Of a stretch of 64,000 nucleotides of DNA, positions 44,478-52,491 are shown one piece after another. A program made the position numbers and the translations under genes. The first letter of the stretch is position 1; the number at the start of each line of letters is the position of its first letter. This DNA comes from Multivorans sp965232105 (lineage in GTDB: Bacteria; Acidobacteriota; Thermoanaerobaculia; Multivoradales; Multivoraceae). Under the pieces are notes generated by a model that ran no database searches, was not told where the DNA came from, and worked only from the letters and a program-made list of their open reading frames with translations. The stretch lies in contig OZ246956.1 of assembly GCA_965232105.1 (NCBI GenBank), forward strand, positions 2,108,001-2,172,000. The letters are read 5' to 3'.

Positions 44478-44848
44478 TCGTCCACCTTGACACTTCGGCG
44501 CTCATTGCGGCGCTCTCGGGCCCCCGAGACGCGTTCGACGACCTGTACGCTCTGGTGGAGCAGGGTCACCGACTCAATGTGTCGAGCCCCGTGCTGTACG
44601 AGTGGCTGCGCGGCCCTCGGACAACCGAGGAACTGGACGCACAGGAGCAACTACTCCCGTCGGCAGCCGTCGTTCCGTTCGACGCGGAGGCGGCCGGTCG
44701 GGCCGCGGTGATTTACAGCGCGGTGGGACGGGCTCGCGGACGCGCGTCGGACATCGCGATTGCCGCCTGCGCGCAGCTTCACGAAGCCGCCATCTGGACC
44801 CTGAACCAGGAGGACTTCCGGGACATTCCGGGGCTCGACTTCGTATAG
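44474..44848 (+). CDS. vapC: PIN-domain toxin (VapC-like ribonuclease)
   Basis: 124-residue PIN nuclease that would cut RNA when released from its antitoxin. Acidic residues are in the expected places: HLDTSALIAAL (D near 6), VLYEWLRG (E), RASDIAIAAC (D) and LNQEDF near the C-terminus. TTG start at 44474, overlapping the antitoxin stop; no ATG is available upstream of the first strand. Length and spacing are typical of VapBC pairs. Confidence 0.88.
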   Translation: MIVHLDTSALIAALSGPRDAFDDLYALVEQGHRLNVSSPVLYEWLRGPRTTEELDAQEQLLPSAAVVPFDAEAAGRAAVIYSAVGRARGRASDIAIAACAQLHEAAIWTLNQEDFRDIPGLDFV

Positions 44849-44939
44849 GCGGTGCCGGGGTTCACCGGGGCGGTGGGCTGGTAGGGTTCGCTGGTCGCAG
44901 GTTCAGGAAACGCCTCTCAACAGAGGAATTCTCTCGCGG

Positions 44940-45200
44940 ATGCGTGAAATCAGCCGATTCTACGGAATTGTCATCGAGATGGAGGAGAGGGACACGCCCC
45001 CGGCGCACTTCCACGCCAGTTGTGGCGGGGCCGTCGCGCTGATCGGGATCGAGAGGTCCACGGTGTTCAAGGGCCGGCTCCCGCCGAGAGCGCTCGGCCT
45101 GGTCGTGGAGTGGTCGTCGCTGCGCCGCGGCGAGTTGCGGAAGGCGTGGAAGCGGGGGCAGAACGCGGAGGACTTGGGGACGATCGCGCCGCTCGAGTGA
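44940..45200 (+). CDS. DUF4160-type small protein
   Basis: 86-residue protein beginning MREISRFYGIVIEMEERDTP and PAHFHASCGGAVALIGI, the signature of DUF4160. It continues with LPPRALGLVVEWSSLRRGEL. The family is commonly paired with DUF2442 proteins in toxin-antitoxin-like two-gene units. No DUF2442 gene is seen on either side, so this copy may be an orphan. The function is unknown. Confidence 0.85.
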   Translation: MREISRFYGIVIEMEERDTPPAHFHASCGGAVALIGIERSTVFKGRLPPRALGLVVEWSSLRRGELRKAWKRGQNAEDLGTIAPLE

Positions 45201-45354
45201 GCGCGAGACGGCGTTCGCGGCTCGTGGTCGCGGATTTCGGTATGGTCCGCGCCGCCTTGTCTGGCGCTGGAATTGCGAAGGCAGAATCGGCTGTTGGCGG
45301 GCCTGATTGGGGTCATAGCGGGCTGACGGGAATGGACGAAAGGAGAACAGTGTG

Positions 45355-46299
45355 ATGTTTCGTTCCACACGGACGACCGTATTGACGGTTGGGGCAGTAC
45401 TGGTTCTATCAACCGCCTGCGCGGGCCAGGAGTTGGTCTACCGGCTCGATCCGGAGTTCGGCGTCTCCTACCAGGGCTCGACGACAACGGAAACCCGGAC
45501 GCAAACCCAGATCCAGGGCATGGATGTGAACGTGTCGATGACCATGCAGATGGACCACGATGTCGTGTTCGAGGAGGGATCCGACGACACGGTGGTCGGT
45601 CGCTACACGACTACGTCCGTGTCGGCGGAAATGGGCGGAATGCCTGGCCTGGATCAGGTCCCGTTCGACATGAACGACCTGTACCAGGGGATGGTCGGCG
45701 TGACGTTCACGCTGGTGATGACCCATGGTGGCGAGATGGTCGAGTTCGAGGGGCTCGAGGCGATGATGGAGGCGATGATGAACCGGCTGGAGGCGCCGGA
45801 CGAGCTTCGCGCCATGGTGAGCCAGTTCCTCGAAGGGAACTTCGGGGAGGACCAAGTGAAGCAGATGGCCGGGCAGTCCGGCCTCTCAATGCCCGATCGC
45901 CCCGTAGCCGTCGGGGACACCTGGACGGACTCGGTGAGCGCACTCGGCATCGAAGTCGAAACGACGTACACGCTGACCGACCGAAGCGACGGCCTGGCGT
46001 CCATCGACGCCACGGCGACGGTATCCGGAGCGGAGGATGCCGGGTTCGAGTTTCCGGGCGCACCAAGCGTCCCAGGCCTGGAGATGCGGTTCGAGAACCT
46101 GTCCGGCGCGCTGGAAGGCTCGTACGAGCTCGACGAGGCGACCGGGTTGGCCTCTGCCTACAGCATGAACATGACGATGGAGACCGACATGGTCATGGAG
46201 ATGCCTCAGGCGGAAGGTCAGCCCGCTGGCGGCTCCTCGATGTCCATGTCCATGTCGATGGAGACGACCGTGGAGGGGACGCTCGACAGGGCGGAGTGA
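45355..46299 (+). CDS. Exported DUF6263-like protein of unknown function
   Basis: 314 residues with a signal sequence (TVGAVLVLSTACAGQ) in which Cys23 might be lipidated, although the lipobox is not ideal. The mature part is mostly beta with phrases such as RPVAVGDTWTDS, and the general layout (amphipathic strands, then a conserved VGDTW) recalls DUF6263 proteins. It is unusually rich in methionine, with repeats such as MDVNVSMTMQM, MMEAMMNR and SMSMSMSMETT near the C-terminus. ATG 45355 is preceded by AAGGAGAA. The role is unknown; methionine clusters could bind copper or be structural. Confidence 0.65.
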   Translation: MFRSTRTTVLTVGAVLVLSTACAGQELVYRLDPEFGVSYQGSTTTETRTQTQIQGMDVNVSMTMQMDHDVVFEEGSDDTVVGRYTTTSVSAEMGGMPGLDQVPFDMNDLYQGMVGVTFTLVMTHGGEMVEFEGLEAMMEAMMNRLEAPDELRAMVSQFLEGNFGEDQVKQMAGQSGLSMPDRPVAVGDTWTDSVSALGIEVETTYTLTDRSDGLASIDATATVSGAEDAGFEFPGAPSVPGLEMRFENLSGALEGSYELDEATGLASAYSMNMTMETDMVMEMPQAEGQPAGGSSMSMSMSMETTVEGTLDRAE

Positions 46300-46305
46300 C
46301 GTCGA

Positions 46306-46328
46306 CCGGCTGGCTGCGAGCCAGCCGG
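46306..46328 (+). terminator. Terminator-like hairpin
   Basis: Perfect 10-bp stem: CCGGCTGGCT (46306-46315) and AGCCAGCCGG (46319-46328) around GCG, seven bases after the stop of the preceding gene. There is no T-run, so factor-independent termination is uncertain. Confidence 0.5.
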
Positions 46329-46408
46329 AAATCCGCCTCCCCTGAGCGGCGCGAGACCATGTATTCTCGGCTCGCGCGTAGGACCATTGCCCGCGCGTCT
46401 CTGCGAAG

Positions 46409-47878
46409 GTGGCGGTCGAGCATCAAGTAACCGACCAGAAGGCCCGAGGGGCCTACTACACACCACCTGAGACCGTCGCTGCGCTGGTCCGATGGGCTGT
46501 TCGGGACCCGGATGAGCACATGCTCGACCCGTCCTGCGGCGATGGCCGGTTTCTCGCGCTGCACCCACGCAGCACCGGCGTCGATTGCGACGCGACGGCA
46601 GTCTCCAGTGCGACGGAGGCGGCACCGCGAGGAACCGTAGAGTGTGCGGACTTCTTCGACTGGGCCGCGACGACCACACAGCGCTTCGATTGTGCCGCCG
46701 GTAATCCGCCCTTCATCCGCTACCAGCGGTTCACCGGCGAGACGCGCCGCCAGGCTCTGAGACTCTGCGCCTCCCAGGGCGCCAAGTTGTCGGGGCTCTC
46801 GTCGTCCTGGGCGCCCTACTTGATCGTGACGGCTTCCCTGCTTCGGCCCGGCGGTCGGATGGCGTTCGTCGTGCCCGCAGAGATCGGCCATGCTCCTTAC
46901 GCGGCCCCGGTGCTCGACTGGTTCGCCAGCCACTTCGACGATGTGCAGGTGGTTGCGGTCCGGCAAAAGCTGTTCGCAGACCTGTCGGAAGATGTCTGGC
47001 TGCTCTACGCTGACGGCTTTGGCGGGAGGACAGGCCACTTCGACTTTGCGCTCCACGAGCGCTTCGTGTTCCGATCCGAACCGCCGATAGCCCAGACTCG
47101 CGTGTCGGTCCGAGAGTGGCGTCGTTGGGGCTCCAGGCTCCGCCCGATGCTCTTGCCGAGCCGGATTCGCGACGCCTACGAGAACCTCAGAGACTCCGAG
47201 CTGACCACCCCGCTCGGGCGCGTGGCCGACGTAGGGATCGGCTACGTTTCCGGCGCCAACGACTTCTTCCACCTCCGCCCGTCGGAAGCGGACGAGCTGG
47301 GAGTCCCGAAGGACCTGTTCCGTCCTACGGTGCGAAGCGGCCGCGAACTCCAGGCCGGAGCGATTACCGATGAGACGGTCGCAGCCTGGCGAACGGACGA
47401 TCGACCGAACTTCCTGCTCAAGCTCGGCCCCGAGACGCCGTTGTCCGATGCGGTCAGCCGGTACCTGGATTCGCCTCGCGGAGTCGAGGTCCGGAAGCGC
47501 TACAAGTGTCGCATTCGAACTCCCTGGTACGCGGTGCCCCATGTGCCCGTGCCCGACCTCTTTCTCTCGTACATGAGTGGGGAGGGGCCAGCCCTCGTCG
47601 AGAACCAGGCCCGTTGCACCTGTACGAATGCGGTCCACGGCGTCCGGCTGAACGACAGAGGCGTAGCCGCGTCTCAGCTCCGTCGGTGGTGGGGGACGAC
47701 TCTGACCCGTCTCAGTTGCGAGATAGAGGGCCATCCGTTGGGTGGCGGTGTGCTGAAGCTTGAGCCTCGCGAGGCCCTCAACGTGCTGGTCAGCCTGAAC
47801 GGTGATCTCGAGGCCGACGACGAACGCAACCTTCAGGAAGGCGTCGAGACTCTGCGCCGGTGGCGGCATCGTGGCTAG
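46409..47878 (+). CDS. Type II adenine-specific DNA methyltransferase
   Basis: 489-residue N6-adenine methyltransferase. KARGAYYTPPETVAALVRWA and motif I DPSCGDGRFL (40-49) bind SAM, and the catalytic NPPF motif is CAAGNPPFIRYQ (99-102). The order SAM motif then NPPF, followed by a long target-recognition region, is the gamma type common in type II restriction-modification. The GTG start at 46409 is followed by an ideal family N-terminus. The 3' end overlaps the presumed restriction gene by 8 bases. It should protect host sites; the recognition sequence is unknown. Confidence 0.9.
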   Translation: MAVEHQVTDQKARGAYYTPPETVAALVRWAVRDPDEHMLDPSCGDGRFLALHPRSTGVDCDATAVSSATEAAPRGTVECADFFDWAATTTQRFDCAAGNPPFIRYQRFTGETRRQALRLCASQGAKLSGLSSSWAPYLIVTASLLRPGGRMAFVVPAEIGHAPYAAPVLDWFASHFDDVQVVAVRQKLFADLSEDVWLLYADGFGGRTGHFDFALHERFVFRSEPPIAQTRVSVREWRRWGSRLRPMLLPSRIRDAYENLRDSELTTPLGRVADVGIGYVSGANDFFHLRPSEADELGVPKDLFRPTVRSGRELQAGAITDETVAAWRTDDRPNFLLKLGPETPLSDAVSRYLDSPRGVEVRKRYKCRIRTPWYAVPHVPVPDLFLSYMSGEGPALVENQARCTCTNAVHGVRLNDRGVAASQLRRWWGTTLTRLSCEIEGHPLGGGVLKLEPREALNVLVSLNGDLEADDERNLQEGVETLRRWRHRG

Positions 47879-48758
47879 ACAGGCAAACCGTTGTCGCTGG
47901 ATCGGTCTCTCCGAGGCTCTCGACGCGTTCGTCTCCGTGCCCGGGAAGTCTCAGAGCCAAGCCCACATCCGGCCCCTGCACTGGCACACCGCTTGCCGCC
48001 TCGTGGTTGAAGGCGGCTTTCACCCGGACGACATCGTTCCGCGACCGCCGTTCTCGGTGCGCCGCTCGCGTGGCGGCCATGTGCTGGTTCACGACCCGGA
48101 GAGCGCGGCGGGAGGCGAATTGACGGTGCTGGGAGGCTTGAAGACGAAGGATGTGGATGTCGTAGTCAGCAAGCCAGGTATCGGACCGTGTGTGGCCGTG
48201 TCGATCAAGGGCACGCTCAACGCCTTCAGGAACTTGACGAACCGCATGGAAGAAGCGGTCGGCGACTGTACCAATCTGCATATCTCCTACCCCAACCTCG
48301 TCTACGGTTTCCTCCACGTCATTCGCGCCAACCGGGAAGGCCCCTTGGCGGCCGAGGCGGCGCACTTCCTGAAGGCCGACGATGCGGGCAACGTGGCCGC
48401 CAATGACGTCGCTATACGCGGAGATGGCGGAGTGGCCGAATCGATTGTTAGGTACCACGACGTCCTTCTCGGTCTCACCGGACGCGACGGTGTGCGGAAC
48501 GACATTTCTCGCTACGAGGCCTTGGCGCTGGCCATGGTCGACCCGGAGAGCCGAGCCGTCCGTGCCGATTGGCCGTCGGCCGGCAGCCCGCTTCGGATGG
48601 AGAAGTTCATGGGCGCGATCTACCACGCATACGACCAGCGATACGTCTACGCTCCGCCCAAGCTGGCGAAACGGACGGAGCGGATGGCTTGGCGGGACGA
48701 TTCTCCGGCGTTTGAGGAGCCGGTGGCGGCGAAGTTCGCGCCTCGGTTAAGCGATTGA
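47871..48758 (+). CDS. Probable type II restriction endonuclease
   Basis: 295 residues from GTG 47871, overlapping the methyltransferase stop. I do not recognise a named family, but a PD-(D/E)xK-like core is visible: GLKTKDVDVVVSKPG (D94, D96) and, 13 residues later, VAVSIKG (S111, K113), i.e. D...SxK with serine where E/D is usual. The following FRNLTNRMEEAVGDCTNLHI segment looks helical, as in restriction enzymes with large recognition domains. Its coupling to an adenine methyltransferase is the main reason for the call. The cleavage site is unknown. Confidence 0.65.
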   Translation: MARQANRCRWIGLSEALDAFVSVPGKSQSQAHIRPLHWHTACRLVVEGGFHPDDIVPRPPFSVRRSRGGHVLVHDPESAAGGELTVLGGLKTKDVDVVVSKPGIGPCVAVSIKGTLNAFRNLTNRMEEAVGDCTNLHISYPNLVYGFLHVIRANREGPLAAEAAHFLKADDAGNVAANDVAIRGDGGVAESIVRYHDVLLGLTGRDGVRNDISRYEALALAMVDPESRAVRADWPSAGSPLRMEKFMGAIYHAYDQRYVYAPPKLAKRTERMAWRDDSPAFEEPVAAKFAPRLSD

Positions 48759-48769
48759 GCCCAATCGGC

Positions 48770-49468
48770 TTACGCTTCGCGTTCAGATTGTTCGGTTGGA
48801 TGCCCCGATGTCGGTGGCCCACCGACGAAGAGTCGCTTCGCCGCCTTGCCCACCGCATAGGTTGAAGAGCCGTCGACAGCAGCGCCTACCGCTCCACCGG
48901 CGAGCGGCACCATCTTCCACAGGTTGATGGCACCTTTTTGGCCGAATTTGGTGACGAGGCGGAAGCCGACCTTCTTGTTGATCTCGATCAAGACCTTGCC
49001 TGGGATTGTCTTGATGCCCGCCACGGCCATTTTCTTGCTGATGTCTATGCCGACGCTGGTAGCAATCTTCTGCATTCCGTTGCCAGCCATACACATGTAG
49101 AGCAGCGGCTTCACCTGATCCGTTTTGGGGTCGTGGCCGCACATGTGGGCGATGGAACCGATCATCCGTAGCTGGATGAACAGGATGATCGCCAAGTTCG
49201 GCGGTAACGTAATCGGCACGGTGATGAGGCCACCTAGGCCGGTCAAGAAGCCGGTCGTTGAGGCCTTCGCGGTCTGCCACCGGATCAACGAATCTACGGT
49301 GGCTTCCAAGGAGCCGCCCTTGTTCATGTAGTCACTGGCGAGTTGTTCGGCCGATTCGACGAAGGGTAGTTCGCCGTGAATCGCTTGGCGGTACGCCCAG
49401 TCGAGGCCTGCTTCGACCTTCTCCTGTGTGAGCTTCCATCGCCTTTTGCTGTCTTTAGGTGGCTTCAA
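48770..49468 (-). CDS. EcsC-family protein
   Basis: 232-residue EcsC-like protein. It has a conserved hydrophobic hairpin (STTGFLTGLGGLITVPITLP), QLRMIGSIAHMCGHD and a glycine-rich C-terminal hydrophobic stretch (PLAGGAVGAAVDGSSTY). EcsC proteins are peripheral or membrane-inserting and of unclear function, and recur near defence and stress genes. It converges with the restriction gene (11 bases between stops). Its base composition is noticeably less GC-rich than the flanking glycan and CoA genes, suggesting transfer. Confidence 0.85.
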   Translation of the reverse strand: MKPPKDSKRRWKLTQEKVEAGLDWAYRQAIHGELPFVESAEQLASDYMNKGGSLEATVDSLIRWQTAKASTTGFLTGLGGLITVPITLPPNLAIILFIQLRMIGSIAHMCGHDPKTDQVKPLLYMCMAGNGMQKIATSVGIDISKKMAVAGIKTIPGKVLIEINKKVGFRLVTKFGQKGAINLWKMVPLAGGAVGAAVDGSSTYAVGKAAKRLFVGGPPTSGHPTEQSEREA

Positions 49469-49537
49469 CCTGGGTTTCTCCGCTTTCGGCTGGCGATTCT
49501 GGCGTCGTTACCCCGCGGGTACGCGACCCAGCAATCT

Positions 49538-50737
49538 TCAACCTGACTGCCTCCGCCTCAGTTGCGTCATCACTTCTGGGTCCAGGCGGTTTGTCTCGGT
49601 CGTCCACGCGTGCGCCACCTTCTGCGCGAGATCGATGAGGGCAGCCTTGTGTTCCGCCCACTCGGTGGGGCCCAACAGGCAGTACCTCTGCTCAGGAACG
49701 CGTGCGGTGATCGGGGCGTTGGGTGGTGACTCGCTCTTGAACTGGAGGGTGCCTTCGACGTTCTCGAAGTCGTCGAGGCAGAGTTGAACGGCTGCCGGGA
49801 AGAATGTCACGCGGATCTTGCGATCTGGCTCCAGGTTCACGGAGTGGGAGGCGCGGACGGTCTTGTTCCCAACAAGCCCGGGAAGGGCGAGAGGCCGTAG
49901 ACTTCGGAAAGTGATGCCGGATCGCTTCGGGTACTGGTCGTCCTGGGTGGCCAGTTTCCGGGTTGAATCCTTCCAAAGGTCCGCGACCTTGAGGTCGTTG
50001 GCCTTGGAGATCAGTGCATCGTAGAGTTCTTGCTGGTAAGGCTGGGCGCCCTGTCCCGCCTCCTGCCCTTGGTTGGAGTTGGCGTGCTTGGCCAGGATTG
50101 TCGTGCCGTTGTGACTGAATCCATGAAACGTGATGAGTGAGATGTCGAGAGCGGACTGAAGGAACTCCACGATCCGAGCCGCTCGTTGGTCGGCGCTCAG
50201 CCCGACCAGCACCAGACGTACGGGCCGCAGACTGTCGAGCGACTGGTTGGTGCGCTCGTTGTGCCATTCCTCGAGATCCTCGCGATCGTGGAACTTCTTG
50301 GTTCCGCTACCGCCCGATTGACTGACGATCAGATCGGTGAGCTCCTCGGTGGAGGGCGAGTCAAGGTATGAACCGTAGTCGAGAACCTGCGCGACTGCCT
50401 CACGGGTAAGGGAGCCGCGTTTCAGTTCGAAGACGACAAGACGTCCGCTATCGTCGATGCTTAGGAGGTCGGGGAAGCCCACCTCGGTGGACGCCTGTCG
50501 CCCTACGAGCGTCAAGCCAGCCAGCAGCATCTCTGGATGGTTCGCGAGAGCATCTTCCAAGAGCCGCTCGGTATCCGTCTGGCTCTGTGGTGCAGGCAAC
50601 TCGACTTGTCCGGGGGAGTCGCCGATGATCCAGATTTGACCGAGTCTGACATTAGAGCCTTTCGGGGTCGCTACGCGCTGTACAGAATCCGCTCCCCGGC
50701 GTCCTCCCGCCTCAACTCTCCGAGGTCCTCCAGCCAC
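49538..50737 (-). CDS. NucS/DUF91-like PD-(D/E)xK nuclease
   Basis: About 399 residues in the longest frame. The recognisable part is GFPDLLSIDDSGRLVVFELK followed by RGSLTREAVAQVLDYGSYLD, the GxxDLL...xELKRG core of NucS/DUF91-type nucleases (D, E and K all present). A C-terminal region of about 200 residues (TWEEWAEHK-like and LDLAQKVAHAW) shows no known domain. The start is uncertain: the GTG at 50737 overlaps the metallo-hydrolase gene by 67 bases, and no ATG lies nearer the first conserved residues. Probably a DNA nuclease, whether for repair or defence is unclear. It is an orphan without a modification gene. Confidence 0.7.
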   Translation of the reverse strand: MAGGPRRVEAGGRRGADSVQRVATPKGSNVRLGQIWIIGDSPGQVELPAPQSQTDTERLLEDALANHPEMLLAGLTLVGRQASTEVGFPDLLSIDDSGRLVVFELKRGSLTREAVAQVLDYGSYLDSPSTEELTDLIVSQSGGSGTKKFHDREDLEEWHNERTNQSLDSLRPVRLVLVGLSADQRAARIVEFLQSALDISLITFHGFSHNGTTILAKHANSNQGQEAGQGAQPYQQELYDALISKANDLKVADLWKDSTRKLATQDDQYPKRSGITFRSLRPLALPGLVGNKTVRASHSVNLEPDRKIRVTFFPAAVQLCLDDFENVEGTLQFKSESPPNAPITARVPEQRYCLLGPTEWAEHKAALIDLAQKVAHAWTTETNRLDPEVMTQLRRRQSG

Positions 50738-51660
50738 CGCAGGTGCGCGATCGCCTCGCCGGTCGCGAACCAGCGCTGCATGATCGGGAAGTCGTCCCAG
50801 GACTTCGCGCGGATGTCCCAGGTCATCAGCGCCGCCGTCTCGTAGGCGTTCCGCCCGCCGTTGTCGCGCAGGATGTCGACGACTTCCCGGCCGCGGAGTT
50901 CGTGGTGCTCGCGAAGTTCGCGGCAGCGGCCCTGGAAGTCGTGGATCAGGCTGCGGTGGCCCGGGAGGCAGAGGTCCACGTCGAGGGCCTCGACCTTGGC
51001 GATGCTGGCCAGGTAGAGCCCCAGGGGGTCGTGGTCGTCGGCCCAGGCCTGGATGTTCGGCGTGATGTCGCCCAGGATGTGGTCGCCGGCGATGAAGAGC
51101 CGCTTCGCCCGGTCATAGAGCGAAATGTGGCCGAAGGTGTGCCCCGGCGTGTCGATGACCTCGAGGCGGTAGCCGGCGATCTCGATCACGTCGCCTTCGG
51201 ACAGCGGGGCGTACTCGATCATCTGGCCGCTGAAGCGCGCGCCGGGGTGGCGCCGGAAGGACTCGGCGAGCTCCTCGGGCGGGAAGCCGCTGCGCCTCAG
51301 ATACACGCCCATCGGGCTGTCTTCGGACCAGCCGCCGTGGGCCCGGCCCATCGAAGCGGCGTCGATGGCGCCCATCGACGCTGTGCGCCCGGGCCGCAGA
51401 AGTTCCGGGATCAGGCCGTGGTGGTCGGCGTGCAGGTGGGTGGCCAGGAAGTCGGTCTTGTCGAGGTCGACGCCGATTTCGGCAAGCCCGGCGGTCAGGA
51501 CGTCCCGGCACTCGGGACGGTTCATGCCGGTGTCGATGACGAGCCAGCGGTCGTCCTCGGCCAGGACGTAGCAGTTCACTTCCTTGAGCGGGTTCCGCGG
51601 CAGCGGCACGACGACCCGGTAGAGCGAGTCGAGGATCTTCTCGGCGATCTGTTCGGTCAT
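50671..51660 (-). CDS. Metallo-beta-lactamase-fold hydrolase
   Basis: 329-residue MBL-fold enzyme. The dinuclear metal motif is THLHADHHG (about residues 79-87), with further ligands in DTPGHTFGHIS, AGDHILGDI and LPGHRSLIHD. The N-terminus NPLKEVNCYVLAEDDRWLVI is typical. A C-terminal helical region with WFATGEAIAHLRWLEDLG resembles the winged-helix tail of LACTB2-like members. ATG 51660 fits the family start; an in-frame ATG at 51678 is possible. It hydrolyses an unknown ester or thioester. Confidence 0.9.
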   Translation of the reverse strand: MTEQIAEKILDSLYRVVVPLPRNPLKEVNCYVLAEDDRWLVIDTGMNRPECRDVLTAGLAEIGVDLDKTDFLATHLHADHHGLIPELLRPGRTASMGAIDAASMGRAHGGWSEDSPMGVYLRRSGFPPEELAESFRRHPGARFSGQMIEYAPLSEGDVIEIAGYRLEVIDTPGHTFGHISLYDRAKRLFIAGDHILGDITPNIQAWADDHDPLGLYLASIAKVEALDVDLCLPGHRSLIHDFQGRCRELREHHELRGREVVDILRDNGGRNAYETAALMTWDIRAKSWDDFPIMQRWFATGEAIAHLRWLEDLGELRREDAGERILYSA

Positions 51661-51695
51661 GGGCGCGGAGAGTAGCAAGCCCTGGGTGGCTTACC

Positions 51696-52076
51696 TCAGA
51701 CGCGAAAGCCGAGCGCCTCGGCGACGTTCCGCTGCCGCCTGTCTTGCGTGAGAAACGTGACCTCCGCGGGCTCCTGGGGGAGATGAAGAGCGGTTGCCAC
51801 ATGCCATAGATCGGCGCCCCGCAGGTATCCGGCGGCGAGTACCGACTCGATTTCCGGTGTCAACGGACGGCCAGGGTGCAACCAGTCCATGCGGTTCAGC
51901 AGGTTGCGGGGAAAGGGAATCCGCTCGCGGGCGAAGGTGCTTCGGACCTCCGCCTCCAACAGGTTCGAGGAAATCAGGTTCCTGAAGCGGGCCAAGCGTC
52001 GTTCCACGTCGATTCCGCCCTCTTCACCGAAGGCGACACGGACGATCGCCGACGTATCGACGTACGCGAGCGTCAT
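51696..52076 (-). CDS. vapC: PIN-domain toxin (VapC-like)
   Basis: 126-residue PIN ribonuclease. Acidic residues: YVDTSAIVRV (D7), SNLLEAEVRS (E), RGADLWHVATA (D) and FLTQDRRQ (D). ATG 52076 overlaps the antitoxin stop (ATGA, 52073-52076), so the pair is co-translated with antitoxin first, the standard order. It would cleave RNA when free of antitoxin. Confidence 0.9.
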   Translation of the reverse strand: MTLAYVDTSAIVRVAFGEEGGIDVERRLARFRNLISSNLLEAEVRSTFARERIPFPRNLLNRMDWLHPGRPLTPEIESVLAAGYLRGADLWHVATALHLPQEPAEVTFLTQDRRQRNVAEALGFRV

Positions 52077-52348
52077 CGATTACGGTCTGCCAGGAAGCGT
52101 TCCAAGGCGCCGGGAACGTGCGCGACCGGCTTGATGGGCTGCTTGGGATCCTTCGCTCGGGTCAGAATCCCGCGACGCTCCAGTTCCTCCATTCTCTCTT
52201 CGAGGGTTTGCTTCTTCGGCTTGATCGGGCGAATCTCGGCCGCCGGCTCACCTCGGTAGGAGATCGTCACGGTCTTGCCCTGGCGCACTTGCCGGAGGAC
52301 CTCCGAGAAGCGCGCCTTCGCTTCGTAGGTCGAGTAGGTGATCGTCAT
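52073..52348 (-). CDS. Phd/YefM-like antitoxin
   Basis: 91-residue antitoxin. The N-terminus TITYSTYEAKARFSEVLRQV and RQGKTVTISYRGEPAAEIRP form the Phd/YefM dimer/DNA-binding fold. The C-terminal tail (EERMEELERRGILTRAKD) would bind the PIN toxin. A perfect 14-bp palindrome lies 13 bases upstream of its start, the expected place for autoregulation. Confidence 0.92.
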   Translation of the reverse strand: MTITYSTYEAKARFSEVLRQVRQGKTVTISYRGEPAAEIRPIKPKKQTLEERMEELERRGILTRAKDPKQPIKPVAHVPGALERFLADRNR

Positions 52349-52360
52349 GAGTTGACCCTA

Positions 52361-52374
52361 TCTGACTAGTCAGA
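52361..52374. promoter_or_regulatory. Palindromic operator of the Phd/PIN pair
   Basis: TCTGACTAGTCAGA is an exact 14-bp palindrome 13 bases upstream of the minus-strand antitoxin start. Antitoxins of this family repress their own promoter through such sites. The role is inferred from position. Confidence 0.6.
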
Positions 52375-52491
52375 CCAGATCAACATCAGGCCAGAGGACA
52401 GCGCAAGCTCCTGGGCGCTCCAATGCGGCGCATCGGAACGGGGTCCGCAAGCGGTTACGATTCCGGGTCCAGTTTCTGGAGGAGGCCCGCG

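Noticed and set aside
46213..46270. Possible phase-variable repeat (MSMSMSM) in the DUF6263-like gene
   Set aside because: The repeat is short, imperfect and in codon units, so slippage would not switch the frame.
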